Below the pieces are notes generated by a model. It saw only the letters and a list, made by a program, of their open reading frames with translations, was not told the DNA's origin and did not search any database. This document shows, one piece after another, positions 1-14,000 of a DNA stretch of 64,000 nucleotides (the first letter of the stretch is position 1; every line of letters begins with the position of its first letter). The stretch lies in contig NC_064542.1 in NCBI RefSeq assembly GCF_023856365.1, positions 10,037,363 to 10,101,362 of the forward strand, written 5' to 3'. Both the position numbers and the translations under genes were made by a program. The stretch is from Brienomyrus brachyistius. Taxonomy: Eukaryota; Chordata; Actinopteri; Osteoglossiformes; Mormyridae.

Positions 1-1740
1 CAGAGTGCCAGATGTCGTTTTTTCGCTGCGTCTGTCAGCTCCTCTTATGACTCATGCTTTGCAGAGGCTACTTGGGTTCATATTTTACTTTCATACAAGC
101 TTGTCGTTGGCTTTTGCAAACTTCTTCTACCCGCCAGTCATGGGGCACTGACTATTCTGTTCACCTGTTTCTCTTCCCCGCAAAGTTACACCGATGGCAC
201 ACAAAGAAAAGGAGATGGCGCAAAAACGTCCAGCACGCGACGAAGAAAAAAAACAGTAGAACAAAAAGTTTATTATAAATAATATGAATAATGGCTCGTA
301 TAACAAAAGACGGAAAAATAAGATCCAGTGACAAAAATGGTACAAAGCCATGCCTGCCTGTCACACAAGCGGCAAACGGTCACGACGACAGAACGTGACT
401 GGGGCGGAGCATCACAACTGGAAGAGCGCGACGTCTTCTCAAGGGGACAGCAGCCCTTTATGCAGTCGCGCACCCAATCACCAATGGCAGGAACAGGAGC
501 AATTAACCACCGCCGTCACTGGAATGTCCTGCAACGCAACTAGTCACAGAGCAAAGCACCGCAAATACACCGAGGCGTAACAGGCCGTATTGATAAACCA
601 ATGCACTCTGCACCCAGGTTCCGTCAATGGTGGCGTGTTTCTTTGTCGCGATCCCAGCACCAAGTGAGATTCCCATGAACAACAATCCCATAAAATAACA
701 CCTGTGACTTCTGTGTTTTGATTTTTCCTACAAAGTCTTAAACATCCAGTGTGAAATGTGCTCGTGTTTTAACCACAGAGGAATGACATATGCGAGAGAG
801 AGACAATGGCAAGTTGACCGAGAAAGGTCATGGTCTGATGGGCCAAGCACCTTCCCGGGGCATTTAGGTCATCAGCCCCAGAGACACGGCTTGTGACTGC
901 CAGTGGTCTTGACCGGCACATTCCGCCAAGCCTCCTCAGGCACGCATGCGGTTCACAAGACAGGAAACAGCTCGGGGGAATCCCAGTGGTCAAGGTTGCT
1001 AAAGCCGTGCACTGGGGAGCCGGATATCCTACCCAGGTCTGGGTCCTGTCCACATTTAGCCTACTTGCCAATTTTTAAATTATATCTGTTCCCTGAAGCA
1101 GTGGACAGCGGCTTCAGTCCTGTAAATGGGAGGCAAAACAGGTACGTTAACTAGTGAGCCGCCCACCATTTCGCCAAGTCCAGTTTGAGATTCTGTGTGT
1201 CGTACCAGCATCCATAGCTGCACAAGCAAAGACGTAAAGCATCTTTCCCAAGGGCCAAAAATCTGAAAAGTATGTCTGTTCTTTCTTTTTTTTTTAGCAA
1301 AATAACCCGTACTTCCTGGGTTTTTATTTAGACTTTTTCATTTGTTTAGAGGTGACTAAACCAAGAAGATAAGCCACGTGAACAAAGTTCTAGCTGATGT
1401 AGATGAAGTAAAAATGAACAGAAAGTACCGTGGCGTGGTGTAACTTTCCTGAAACATCACTACGCCCGTCTCATGCCCAGAGGACAAACTGATATGTGTC
1501 ATGTTATGCTGCTTCGTAGAAATGTTTAGTTTCAGCTGAAACTAGAGCAAAGTTAGCAACTTCTTGAGGTAGCAGTGACCTATATCTATATTTCTGTAAA
1601 TCTTCAGGACCGAATTTCCCGTAATCTACCATACACTTGTGATTTTACAGGAGAAAAAAAAACTTTGCGTTGATTTGTCCGATTCTTTGATTTGTGAATG
1701 CAGGTCAATGATGCGCTGGAAGTAATGCTCGTTAAAAGAC
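1..1740. other. 5' flank of neurl1b, no gene recognised
   Basis: I see no convincing exon here. The short open frames on both strands have no family resemblance that I recognise. A 62-codon minus-strand frame at 503-691 is hydrophobic and is discussed as a finding. An AT-rich patch near 250-300 and T/A runs are the only low-complexity features. The stretch probably holds upstream regulatory DNA of neurl1b or decayed repeats. Confidence 0.4.
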
Positions 1741-2020
1741 TGACGGCATGCTGTGTCTTTAACGAGCCAGAAGATACTCCAGCGGGGGGGTGGCTCTATA
1801 CCAGTAAGGGTGAAGCGCTGCCGCAGATCGGCCAGGGATGAGATAAGCGCGATCCGATCCGTTTAGTTCGGAAATATTCTGCGCTAACCTAGTCGCCACA
1901 TCACCTGGACGCGAAGCGACATCTATCAATACGAGACGCCGAGATATAATAAATGGAAGGAGGACAAGGTTTTGCATTTGGAATTCAAATGTCATTGGGG
2001 AAGACGATATACTGGAAATA
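1741..2020 (+). promoter_or_regulatory. neurl1b: Putative neurl1b promoter / 5' UTR
   Basis: This interval lies immediately upstream of the inferred ATG at 2021 and is richer in CpG dinucleotides than the AT-rich DNA on either side (for example around 1825-1935). No TATA box at a plausible distance is evident, which would suit a CpG-type vertebrate promoter. The transcription start cannot be placed from sequence alone. The assignment depends on exon 1 being correct. Confidence 0.4.
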
Positions 2021-2051
2021 ATGGGGAATACTACACCGAAACCACTTATAG
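2021..2051 (+). CDS. neurl1b: neurl1b coding exon 1 (MGN start)
   Basis: ATG GGG AAT ACT opens ten codons reading [10 protein letters not shown] plus one base, followed directly by the donor GTATGT. The leftover G combines with the first two bases of exon 2 to make a GAT codon, so the phase fits exactly. Mammalian NEURL1 and NEURL1B also begin with MGN, and Gly2 is a candidate N-myristoylation site that would tether the ligase to membrane, although Pro at position 6 is not ideal for that signal. The exon is far too short to detect by coding statistics; phase and the MGNT match are the support. Confidence 0.72.
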
Positions 2052-5000
2052 GTATGTTCTAACGTGCCGCTCAGACAGCCGACATAATATTATATGCGTG
2101 GTCTATATGTGCAAATCTGTGTTTCTTTCTGTAGTGCATGATTAATTTTGATAAAGATGGATAGTGCTGTTTTTATGACTTAAACCTTTTCATTAAATCC
2201 CCGGTCGTTGCCGCTTTAGCTGTCCGATCATTGCGTGGGAGCTGTAAACCGCGGTAGTCGAATTTCCCATGGCTTGTCCTAGTTTTAAATACAGATTTTC
2301 GTTGCTGTTTATTAATTTATGTATAAACTTTAAATAACCTTAAGGTATCTTAATTTGGTCTCGTTCGGATAGTTCAGTATTTGCATGGGTAGGGGGGAGT
2401 CTAATTTGTTTAAGGTAAGCTACCTGTTTCACACGTTTTTAATCATAGGAATAATATATAGGCTATTTTACAGTATATTCGCAGGACGCGTTTCGCGATT
2501 TACGTCAGACATGAAATCTAAGGAGAAACAGGTACGGATTATTTTGTTAGTGTGATTAATATGAGATTCAGCAATAAATACCTCAATGGGTTATTTATAT
2601 CTGTGTTGGTTTTGGAATATTTTATTAGTCCACTAATGATTGAAGTTGGGTTTGTAAGTCAATTTCAGTTCCTGGGTATGATTTAACTCAGTAGCATATA
2701 AAGACGTTTTTTACATATTTATTCTAAAGAATTTTGACGCTCGTATATTAGTGTAAGTACTGCGTATTTATAATTCTATGTGACTGTTATATGCGTTATG
2801 AATTAGGGTGATGTAGTGCCCTGCACCTCTGCTTGCACTGAAATCCTGTTCCTGCTCTTTGTATGTGGAGACTTCATGTTCCGCCAGTGGCATGTGGGTT
2901 TCCCGTGGTTACTCCTGCAGTTCGGTTAACTGGCCCCTCAGTACTGAGTGTGTGGGCCCTGCAGTTGGCCTCTGTCCCATTCAAGCTTCACCCCTGTATT
3001 GTGGACTCGTCTTGCTGACCTTCAGACCCCTGTAACTTTGTCCAGGATAAGCAGTCTGAATGAACGGCGATGTATTAATTTGCATTGAAATCAGTGAACG
3101 TTTCTGTCTTTTCAGTATACATACATATATACATGTAATATTTATACTTAGAGTTAATGAAAGAAACCTGAAATATATCAATATGGTCGTTACATATAAG
3201 TCTGTAAAACAGCTTTAACATACAGTTTAGTAGCTATTGAATGTTTGCCTGGAATATTAATTATTGTATGTTTATGAATGACTTTTCTGCATATTCTAGA
3301 ATTGTAGGCCAAACTTAATGCCAATTAATTGCTATTGTGAGAATGGAAGTTTTTTTTAACCATTTTTAGAGCAATATGTGAAATTACTAGTTTTTCCTTT
3401 TGTCCACAGCCTAGTGTTATAAGGAAATAAGGAATCAAACACAGATATCATACTGTCAGAGAAACCGAGGTGATTTCAGTCATGGTCTCATATTTGCAAA
3501 TAGCTTTCATATTGCTATGTTTATGAATAGTAAAATCATGCAAATTATGAAACGAATTCATAGAGGATTCGGAAAGACTTGCAAGCTCGATTCCATGTAG
3601 GGTCAGAAATATCGAACGTTCGGCTCAGTTCTTAGACCAAACTTCTGCTTTCCTCACAAACTCTCATGAACTCCCGTAGGACGTCTTAGAATAACTTTTT
3701 TGGGGCTTCAGCATTCCTGCTTGGCCAGTCTTGGAAAAAATAAGGCAGCCAAATGAAGGTATTAAGTGAAGACAAAGGAAGATTGGTGATGTCTTGCTAT
3801 TCTGGCCAGAATCCAGATGCAGCCATGCTGTAGGTGGATGGTACAATGAAGAACATTTTTTTCAGTCTCATCATCATAAGGGAGTTGACCTAATAAATGC
3901 AGTACCCTCTTCCTACCACAAGGTTTGCTTTTGAATGCTAACAAGCCTGTTTTGGGAAGCATTAGATCATATTTAGCATGCAGCAAACTGTGTGAATTAG
4001 CTTTAAATTTTCCATGTGAAGATCCCTCACTGCCCCAATTAAAGGGAATTTCCTCTGTAATTTGATAACTGCGTTAGTTTCTTTGACACGTTCACTGTGC
4101 CTCCACATCAAATAGCCCAGATTTAGTTTTCACAAATGGATGGTGTTCAGGTGATATTTTCAGGTATGTTCATTTTCAGTATGCATTTTCTGTTCCCTTT
4201 CTATGCATGTAATTTATACATGCAAGACACCTGTTGATGAGCAATGCGTGTTTAGCTGTGCTGTCACTGTTCTAATGCCATTAATACCCGTCCATTTCTT
4301 CAGTGAGCAAAAAAGTCATCCATTCTACCTCCATTACTATTACTGTGAAACAGTTGGTTCAGTTTGTACCAAATTAATCCCAGACCTGTATGTAAGTAAA
4401 CATTTGTTAGGTTAGGTGCTTGTGACATGGACGTGGGACATGGAACCAATTATCAGACACTTTTTTTTCTGTCCTCAGTTCTATGCCTGACATTGATAAT
4501 CAAGCCACCAAACATCATATGAATCGCAGTATACGAATAAATATATTGTAGCCATATTTCCTTGCACTGTGATTAATGTGAATAATTTCTACAAATCGTT
4601 TCTTTAAGTTGCATGTCAGAAGAAAGCAAATTCACCAGATACTTTTATTCGATTTCTTATAAACACGTGGGATTCGTGTTGACGTTTAGATTCTCCTTTT
4701 GCCTGAATTCTTCAGTGGCACTTAAGTACAAAGCTCTGCTCAAACATGCCATAAAAATCTGATGCTTGAAGGAACCTCCTTATCGCACATCATGGCACGT
4801 CACCAGCTGAAAAAGTCCCACAATGATGACCTCAGCTATTGTCACACAAGAGGACAGGCATAGCAACTTACACACATTAAAGCTTTTCTTTCCAGAATTA
4901 ACAGTGTCAATTAGTGCAGTGGCCTGAGACCAAAACTGGGACACATTTAAGCCTTGGAGATAAAGCATATTTAATCTTATTACTTGTGTTGTAAAAAATT

Positions 5001-8000
5001 AATTGGCCTTATTCTGGGGAGATTTTTTGCCTTACATAAGTCAGTATTATAATTTGTTTTTGATTCTTACAAATCATGGGATTCCAGCTGTTAGGGTGTA
5101 TTTCATTACCATCATGGCTTAGTTCACATGTGTTCTGATAATTGCCCTTTGGCTAAAAGCCTCATTTTATACTTAATTGAAACAAATTGTAAGTGATGAT
5201 GATACAAAAACTATTATGCTTGAAGCCCTCGGTTTCATTTTGTTCTTGGCCATTTGTGTTGATTGACTCTTGAGCCATTTTTAAGCTTTGATCATTGTCC
5301 GTTCATGCAGTATTTGCAAGCTCACAGTTTTGTCTCTGTGTGTTATTCATGTTTTGAGGGTAAATAATACACCATCTCAGAGAGGTGGCTGAGAATGATT
5401 GAAATCAGCATCGAGGAGATGAGTCCCTTTGAATTTCCCATTATTTGGTTTCCTAAGGAGCTCAGAATTTGAATAGTTTTTGAGCAAGTATCTTATCAAC
5501 AATGTTACTAAGATTTTGCAACTAAATTCTTTCTTTTTGGAATATTAGATTGATATTTAGCAACAAATGTCTATAATGACTCTAAGATTTGTGTTCTCAC
5601 ATGTAGCAAGAAGTCTTTTGGCTCTTTATGTGGGAAAATCCTGACATTTCCTTTTTGTCTGGGCTATTTCTGTTCAGGGCTGGAGTTCAGCGATATCAGC
5701 AAATTCAGGAGATACAACAAAATGAAACTGCAATCAACGTATGAAATAGCCCTGGATGTGATTATGGCTGTTTTGGTGTCAAGCTTAAAATAGATGGTAG
5801 TTTAGGGCTGTTTTTTTGTTTCACTGCCATCGCATCATTGCCTTGTAATCCTAAAAAACAACATTGTGAGCCATAGTTTCTATAAGCGCCAATGTTATTC
5901 AAGAATATCGTCTCGCTCCAAGGTTATTGTTGATGATGAACATAAAATTATCACCTATGAGCGTATATCTATGCTAAAATACTAGATGTTGGAGGGATAT
6001 AATTTACTAAATTCTAAATTTGACAGGCCGTTTCACAAATAAGCTTCCAAAGGTGTTTGGTTGATCAGGAAACCTTTGCTAGTGCACTGTCTTACGGCTT
6101 CCTTTGGAGATGTTCCACATCCTTAGAGTAAAGATGCACTCTCAGGTTCTTGTCCAGGAAAATATTCTGTCAGATTCTTCCTTGTGACTTCCTCGAAGGA
6201 CTGAGAAAGGGAGCACTCTCTGAGTGGAGTTTGAAATGGGTTTCGAAAGCGTTCGTCAAACTTGTAGTCAATGATATATGCTGTTTGACAGCACTGTCAA
6301 ATTTTTAAGCTTGACCAAACGTCTTGTCGTAGGGTCTGCACGTCATCCAAAAAGTGCGGTTATAACATTTGCTGAGAGGCAGCATTTTCACGCCTTCCCT
6401 CGCAGCTTGGATCCTCAACACTTTAGCTCTTACCTTGCACCTCATTGCGTTGTTGATTCACCGCTTTCACAAAAAATATATATTTTTATAGCATATTTTA
6501 TTTACACCCTTTCACACCTACGAATAATAGAGTGGATTGCTTTGGAAGGTTTACTCAGTCTTCAGATAAGGGTTTTATAATGTAAAACCATTATTGGAAG
6601 CCAGAAATTACCCCCAAACTAATCCAAGTTGAAACAACAGGTGAAACTGAGATAGTTGTGCTTGCTGCCATTACAGCATAGCAAATCGTGTGTTTTCTAC
6701 ACTGAAAGCACCATGTAGACTTTGTCTAGAGCTCATTGATTTATAATGAAATCAGTCTGTGACCTACATACTGATCTGAAAATTTTGCCAGCATTGTTTA
6801 CACAGGATAAACGAATCCATTTATTAGTCTGCAATGCTTGGGCAAATTAATGATTTCACATGGAGACACAATCTGAGAAATGTTTAGATTAGTATGCTGT
6901 CTGAAAATGTCAGTTAAGGTTAAGATAACTTTACTGATCACAGCGTGATTATCCTGTATAGCCGTGCATTGTTTCTGAATAATACCTACTAATGACCTTA
7001 TTGAGATATATATATATATATGTATTTGATACAGTTTCTATTAATCAAGGAAAGTTGATTTCAGTTGAATGGCTAATATGAAAAGTAGGGAAAAGGTGTT
7101 CTGTTGAGGTGACTAGGAAGGTCAACCCAACTGGATCAGCTGAATTATTTGCAGATACATTTTTTTATACACCAGTCACTTACTGGTAACCATACATTCA
7201 TTTGCATGCCACCTGAATACTTTATGACTCAGCCGTTTAATTTGAGGAAAAACAATGGAAATTCTTGAATGTCCTAGAAAGCTGTAGTCATTCAGCCCCA
7301 CCCTGTCTGCAGCATCACCTGAGTCTGAATTGAAGCCGTGATTTTTTTTCACACTCTGAATATGTTCTTTTGCTAGAGAATCAGAAGTTTGTCTCTTGAT
7401 CGAGTAGCTGAGCTTTTCTTTTGATATTAGTGCTGTAAGCGCAGATTTCCATTGATCACAGGAAAAAGCATCCTTTTGAACATTACAGTAACTGACAAAT
7501 ATTTTGCGGTTGGTAGCATCAGAGATCAAAATCAAGTGGATTGCAAAGGCAATGTTTCCCAAACTGGTCCTCAGGGACCCGCAGACAGTCCATGTTTTTT
7601 CTCCCTCCTAGCGCTTTACCAAGCCCACATTTTTGCTTCCTCTCAGCTCCCAGTAGGAGCAAAAACATGGATTGTCTGCAGGTCCCCAAGGAGCAGAAAT
7701 AGAAACACTGGGGTACGCTCTAGGGTCTTTATTGGCGCACTGGTCAAAGAGACAATGTGGGCACCAGACAGATCTCTGCAGTGCCGCATTGGCTGTCTTC
7801 GTCCGGGAGGTGCAGAGAGCCTGCCTGCGCTCCGTGAGCTGGACGGGACAGCCGCACTTCTCTCCCTGTCGTCGCTGGGGGTCCGTAGGCTGGTGGGTAG
7901 GAGTGAGCGAGCGGTGTGAAAGAGTTTAGTATGGCCTGCAGCACGTAGAGGGCCAGGAGGCAGCCGGCTTGGCAGTACACATCAGAGGGGGTGGGCGCTG

Positions 8001-11000
8001 GTCCTCAGACCTGCTGAGTTGGCACAGCCACTGCGTGTTGTGGGGGAGACCTGTGAGGAAGGACCATCACTAATCAGAAAAATCACTCAACAACAAACGC
8101 GAAACCTTTAATGATAAGTCGTATGGCAAAGATGTATATCCGACACATAGTTATACTGCAAAGTAAAAATCCCTTTAAAGGACATTGAGATCAAAGACAG
8201 TATTTTGTTTTTAATTTTTAGATGAGTCATTGCACCGTCCACTTCTGTATTTATAATATACCATTCCAGTGTACTTAATGGTAACGGAAATAAATATTTT
8301 TAAAAAACTAAAACTAAAAACAATTCTGTATTTTCTTTGCATTGTATTTTTTCTGTACTTATTTTTTCTTGTAATGATCAAGAAACTCTTGTTTGCTTCA
8401 CAGGAAATCAATAGAGCTTTTTCACACCAACCAGAAGTGGGTCAGTAACATGAAAATTCATAGAAAACGGATAGCAAACACATTTTTTTTTTTATTGTCT
8501 CATCTATGCATCAGTTCGATATCTTTAATGTTGTGAATAATGTGGAATTACATTTTTTACCAAAAGCAATACATTTGCTGCATATGTTCTACTACGACAC
8601 ATACATGACTGCGTGTCTCGCACTTTCCTGAATGCTAGCACACGGTGAACACCTCGGCTTTTACCTCCAGTTCCCAGGTTTCCGAAAGATTCCGGATGTT
8701 TCATTTGATGTGCTATTGCTATGCATTGATTTCGAGGCACTTGTGCCGCAAGCATTGAGTGCTAACACACAAATATTTTTAATGGAATGTGATTAATGTT
8801 GATGGTGTTTATATTTGATGTGATAAATGACAAATGAAAATGGATGCAAAAGGTTTACTGCTGCTTACTCTTGTATTAAAAGAGGCGAAATTAAGGATCA
8901 GGATCTCAGGACTTTCATTCTGATCAACCCACTAAATGCAAAAGTCAGTAAAAATACAAACCGACATTAAGAAAAAAACAGTTACAAAACAGTTATTTAA
9001 AAAAAAAATCATAAGGCGGCCTTTATTTATTTATTTGTTTTTAAAAATCACAGTGTGACAAAAATACAGAACGAAATCCGCATGGAACCAATAATCTCTA
9101 ACCACTAACTGCGAACTAGTCTGGCTAGAATTTTACCGGAGCACGCCTAGTGTTGAATTGTGGTGTCTGGGGTAACCTGGTGTCTCCTCTCATCAAAAAA
9201 CAAAATAAACAAAAAAAAGCTGAATGTTCGCATTGAATGTGAATAATTTTTTTTACTTTGACATCCTTCATACTTTTTTTGCCAGTATGGACTTAAAATA
9301 CGACTTGAATTGCATTCAGAATGGTCTTAAAAAGGTCTTAAAAAGTCTTGAATTTAACTTGTTGAAACCTGCCGAAACTCTTATAAATTGTAGATTCTTC
9401 AGAAATTAAACTAAGAATGGTTGCTTTGTGTCTAATAGAAACTATGGTTTCTTAAGTCTGCGATTATTGTCATTTCGATATATGTAACTGAAGCAGCACA
9501 AGACGTCATCAGCTGCATACGGCTGAAAGAACACACTAATGTGGACAAAGGACTATTGTGATTGAAAATATTTATTGTATGAGGAACACAGGTGAGGTGA
9601 AAAACAAAACACAGTTTATTTTTTATTTATACAGTATAGGCTGGTTTTAGGCAGATTGCAAACATCGGTTGGATCAAATTTCTTTCATTTCTTTGTAAGC
9701 GTGGGTTCACTGTCAATTAGGGGGAAAATCGATTCAGATATGTATTGCGATTCGTTTGTATCACCATACTAACTCTGAATTTAGTATTTTATTATTTTAT
9801 AATTTATATACATTTTTATCCGAGGTTGCGAAATATTGCAGTTCCTCTATAATCCTACAGGTGGCGTGCTCTAAACTATTATCATTTTGACAGGCAGCAC
9901 AGCATCCAGTGTACCTGTAGTAGGAATATTTCTAACTTTATTTAGCAATAATAGAAATGGAGGACGACATAGCAGAGATTCGTACTGCACCTCCGCATTT
10001 TAAATCCAATGTATGGAGGAACTTTGTCTTTCAAAACTTAAGCGGTAGAGAGGAGTTGGACATGAGCCATGCTACATGCAAACTTTGTCATGCAAAGTTA
10101 AGTATTGTATGAATATGATGAACATACGGGCACATATTGCTAGACATCATCCTGAGACAGACAAGGCAGCGGAGAAGCATGCCAGCAGCAAATGCAGCTT
10201 TTCGTCAACTTCTAATTTTACGTAAAAATTTATACTGTTGTATTTAAAGTTTTTTCGCACTGTTTAATTGCTGCCTTTGGTTTTTTGAGGAGAAAAAGTA
10301 TTTGTAGTATGCTTCGTTTACTCACGTTCAATTCAGTTGTGCAGCTATTGAATAAAACTTTAACGGTATTACTCAACATCTTTTTTTTTTACATGGTTCA
10401 AGGTTTCAAAATTCTAAAAAAGAAAAAAAACGGGAAAATCGTAGAATCGAATTAGGATATTCATAGAATTGCAATACTTACAAAGTGGCAATACATATCA
10501 AATCGGCACCTAGGTATTGTGATAATATCGTATCAGGAGGTCACTAGTGATTCCCATCCCTGCTGTTAATAACATATTGTCTTCATTCAGATTAAGTGGT
10601 AGATGGTTATGTGAAATGATTAAAAAGGCATTTATTGATATCAGCCACATTCATTTGCCTTACAGTGTGATTAAAGTCATAAGATGATCTTTAGTAAAAA
10701 GTGTAAATAATGTGAGAATTAAGGAATTGGGTTAAAAACCATCTTTATAGTTTTGTGGGCTGAAGTCTATTTCTACATCAGGTTAGCAATTTCAACAAGA
10801 AAAAAAATCAAGCCATTAGAAATATCAAGGCATTACTGTGTTTATAAGTTAATAAAGAAAATAAATTTCTAAACATACTTGTGGATTGAATCATTGTCTA
10901 TTAAGCAGGAATAGACAGGACAGATATGTAGGTATATATCAGATATTAGAAAGCTCTCTCTTTCTTAACAGTCTCTACAAGGCCTTTATGAAGGCCTTTT

Positions 11001-14000
11001 TTGTCTTACTCTTCTGGAGCAACAAAACTTTCTGTTCTCACGCCTAGATCAAACATCAGCCCCCTTCTCTTGACTACCTGGCATGACTGCAGGTGTGGGA
11101 ACTGAGGTTGATGGGAAATGGAGTGGGGCCAAGTGCTCCACCACGGTGGGAGACGGCGTGAACACGAAACCCTGCAGAGCGAAGTCGTCTGTACAAATAG
11201 CCCTGAGGGACGTCTCTCCTGATTGCGTAGAGCAATACCTCCCAGTCCGGTCTTCCCAGCTCCTGGTGGAGCAAAGACGTGGACTATCTCGAGGTCCCTG
11301 AGAACCGGGTTGAGAATCGGCGACCTACAGATTACCTTACATCGCCACAGAGCACTGACAAGCACGTAAAATGTAGTAACCCTTTAGTTTTGACTTGTGA
11401 CTTTGACTGTTCTCAGCGATCGGGTGTCATATGACACAACCATTGTTTTATTTTTCCCCACGTTAGTAGCTGCTTTTATTCACCTGAGGAGCTGGGAGGG
11501 AGCAAAAATGCGGACTGTCTGTGGGTCCTCGAAGGACCGGGTTGGGAAACACCAGTGTGGAGTATTTCAGCTGCAGCAGAGTAAGAGGCCATGCATAGTA
11601 CCGCCTCCGTCTTTCGGCTGAACAGAGAAAATTCTTTAAGATGCACAATTTCCCATCATTTATATTGCAGAAAGTTACTGTCACATATGACCCTAGATAA
11701 CCAGGTGTGGTAGATGAATGGATTCATGAATGGATGGTTTTAACTATTATTAGCAGCCTAGTCAAACTGCAGGATAATTATGATATCATGTAGTAGTGTG
11801 AAATGTAATCCACTGTACCACCATTTCGTGGCTGTATATCTTATTTCAGAAAGCTAATTATCACTGAGATGGAGATTTGGAAATTCAGCCCTGTATTACT
11901 GTGTTGTAATAATACCAGGTACGCCACCCCCGCTGCCCCCCAGCCCCCCCGCCTGAGCATGGCATGTCATCATACACTCTGATGTATAAATCTCTTGTGA
12001 CAACGGAGCTGAAGTTCTCTGGTAGCTTTCGGCGTCAGACCTGGCCTCAAGAGCCGGTTCAGCTGTCGTCCCCTCGGCCTGCTGCCGCTCCCTGGCTGCT
12101 GCAACGTGTGGCACGGAGGAGCAGGATCTATATTTGGAAGCTGGGGGAAGCCTCTTTCATAGACCAGGGGCGGAGCAGTGTCAGAATTCACTGGGTTTGG
12201 CCGCATGGCACCGGTATTGCATCAAATGCCACCGTAGGTGCCAAGTGTGCCCTGAGCCCTGCACTGCTGGGAAGCACGCCGATTAATGGGCAGCCATCAC
12301 CCTGCAAGCCCTGTCACGTGAAGCTCGCTTTCTGTTCCGCTATCCTTTGTCATTTAACACCCAGACACACTGATTATCTATCTGTATCTTTGTGGGGACT
12401 CGCCACTCATTTCTATGGCAATAACTCTAATCCCAACAATGACAACCTAAGCCCCTACCTAGGCCTAACCTAGATCATGGGTAACCAAACAAAATATAGC
12501 TTTTGGCATTTTTATTTTTCTGATTGCAGTTACAGATTTTTTATAAAAAAATGTCCCCACAATGATGAAATAACAGGTTTTTATCACATTGTGGGGACAT
12601 TTGGTCCCCATGATGTAGTATATAAATAAGCCACACACGCACGCACACACAGATTATGTAATTTATACACGCCCAAACACGTATATAACAAAAGACGGAT
12701 TATAAGGGATGTTTAAATGGCTATTTAAAGCAGAGCTCTCCTGCTGGACTCAGTCCTCGGGGTTGCAGAAAAGTCCGATATGGCTTTTAATTTTAGTATA
12801 ATCCCTTCATGTAACATAATGTGGTGGAAAAAGATACAAAAATAAAGGTATGTGGGGAGTAACTCTTCAAGTTGCCTTCAAAAGATGGTCTGTTGTTCGA
12901 AGTGTGCTTTTCTTCATCCACCATTTTTGCTTTATCTTCTGTTATTTTATTCTGATACATCACTAAAAGGTTGTTATCCTGTTATCAAAGGTATATTTAA
13001 AATCAAGGGGCTTGCTGGAGTAAAGTCAGCCTTGCTTTTGAAGTATTTCAATTTATTTACCGCCGTTTTCCCTGCATTCATTCATTAGTCTCCAGGGTGT
13101 CTCAGGCCTTTAATCTATGGCCCAACTGTTTGTGGAAAAGATTACTCAAAGCATTACTTTCTAATTTTATTTTAAAAGCTTCCAGTTCTTCAAAGGCTTC
13201 CAAGTGTCACCTGCAGCAATGGAATTGGATAGTCTGAGAATTGCTTTTTACGGTTATGATGTAACATTTACTACTTTGACCTGTAAAAATATTGGTTTAA
13301 TTCAGTGTTGCGGTGGAACTCTCAATTCTTTTAAAAGATGCAAGCAACTAAGTAACCAGGTGGGATTTATTTGTTCCATAATAAGGCTACCTTTACATAC
13401 CTGTACAGTCATAACCTTCAGATCTGCAAGATCTGTAAATATCTCTTACCGACATGCATGTGCTTTTTCCTGTTCTATCAGTAACCTTTTCTTTCTTTTG
13501 TCTTGCAAACTAAGCACATTTATTGGCCGGAAACGCACACTCTGCATCTTGAGCACTGCAGGTTCTAACACAAATAGTTAAACGTGGGCTGGTAATGCAT
13601 GTAAAGTGCCAGACCTGCCAGCAAGCATTGTGGGCAGCATTCGATGCAGTAACATCAACTGTTCTAGGCTGCCCATCTCTGCCTGGCTGTTCGTGGCTCC
13701 GCCGGATAGGAGCCGATGCCCGTGATCAGAAGATTGCCCATTCAAATCCCAGGGCTGACTGTGATTTTGTTGTTTGGCCCTTGAGCAAAGCTCTTAGCTC
13801 CAATGACATTTGAAAATGTCCAAATTAGACATATTTTGAGTGGTGAATTGATTTTAAAAGGTGCAAAAATACAATTTCAAATGATTTTGGCAGATCTGTT
13901 TGTTTAAATTGATGGTTTTCTGCCAGTTTTGAAATTTGTGCCATCCTGCTAAGATTTGCAGCAAAAGGGCTGATTATAGTTTATAGTACAATAATATAAT

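Noticed and set aside
7176..7562. 128-codon minus-strand frame
   Set aside because: It overlaps the edge of a fold-back MITE and matches no family I know.
11964..12473. 169-codon plus-strand frame
   Set aside because: Its end runs into the GTGGGGAC dispersed repeat and the rest has no domain.
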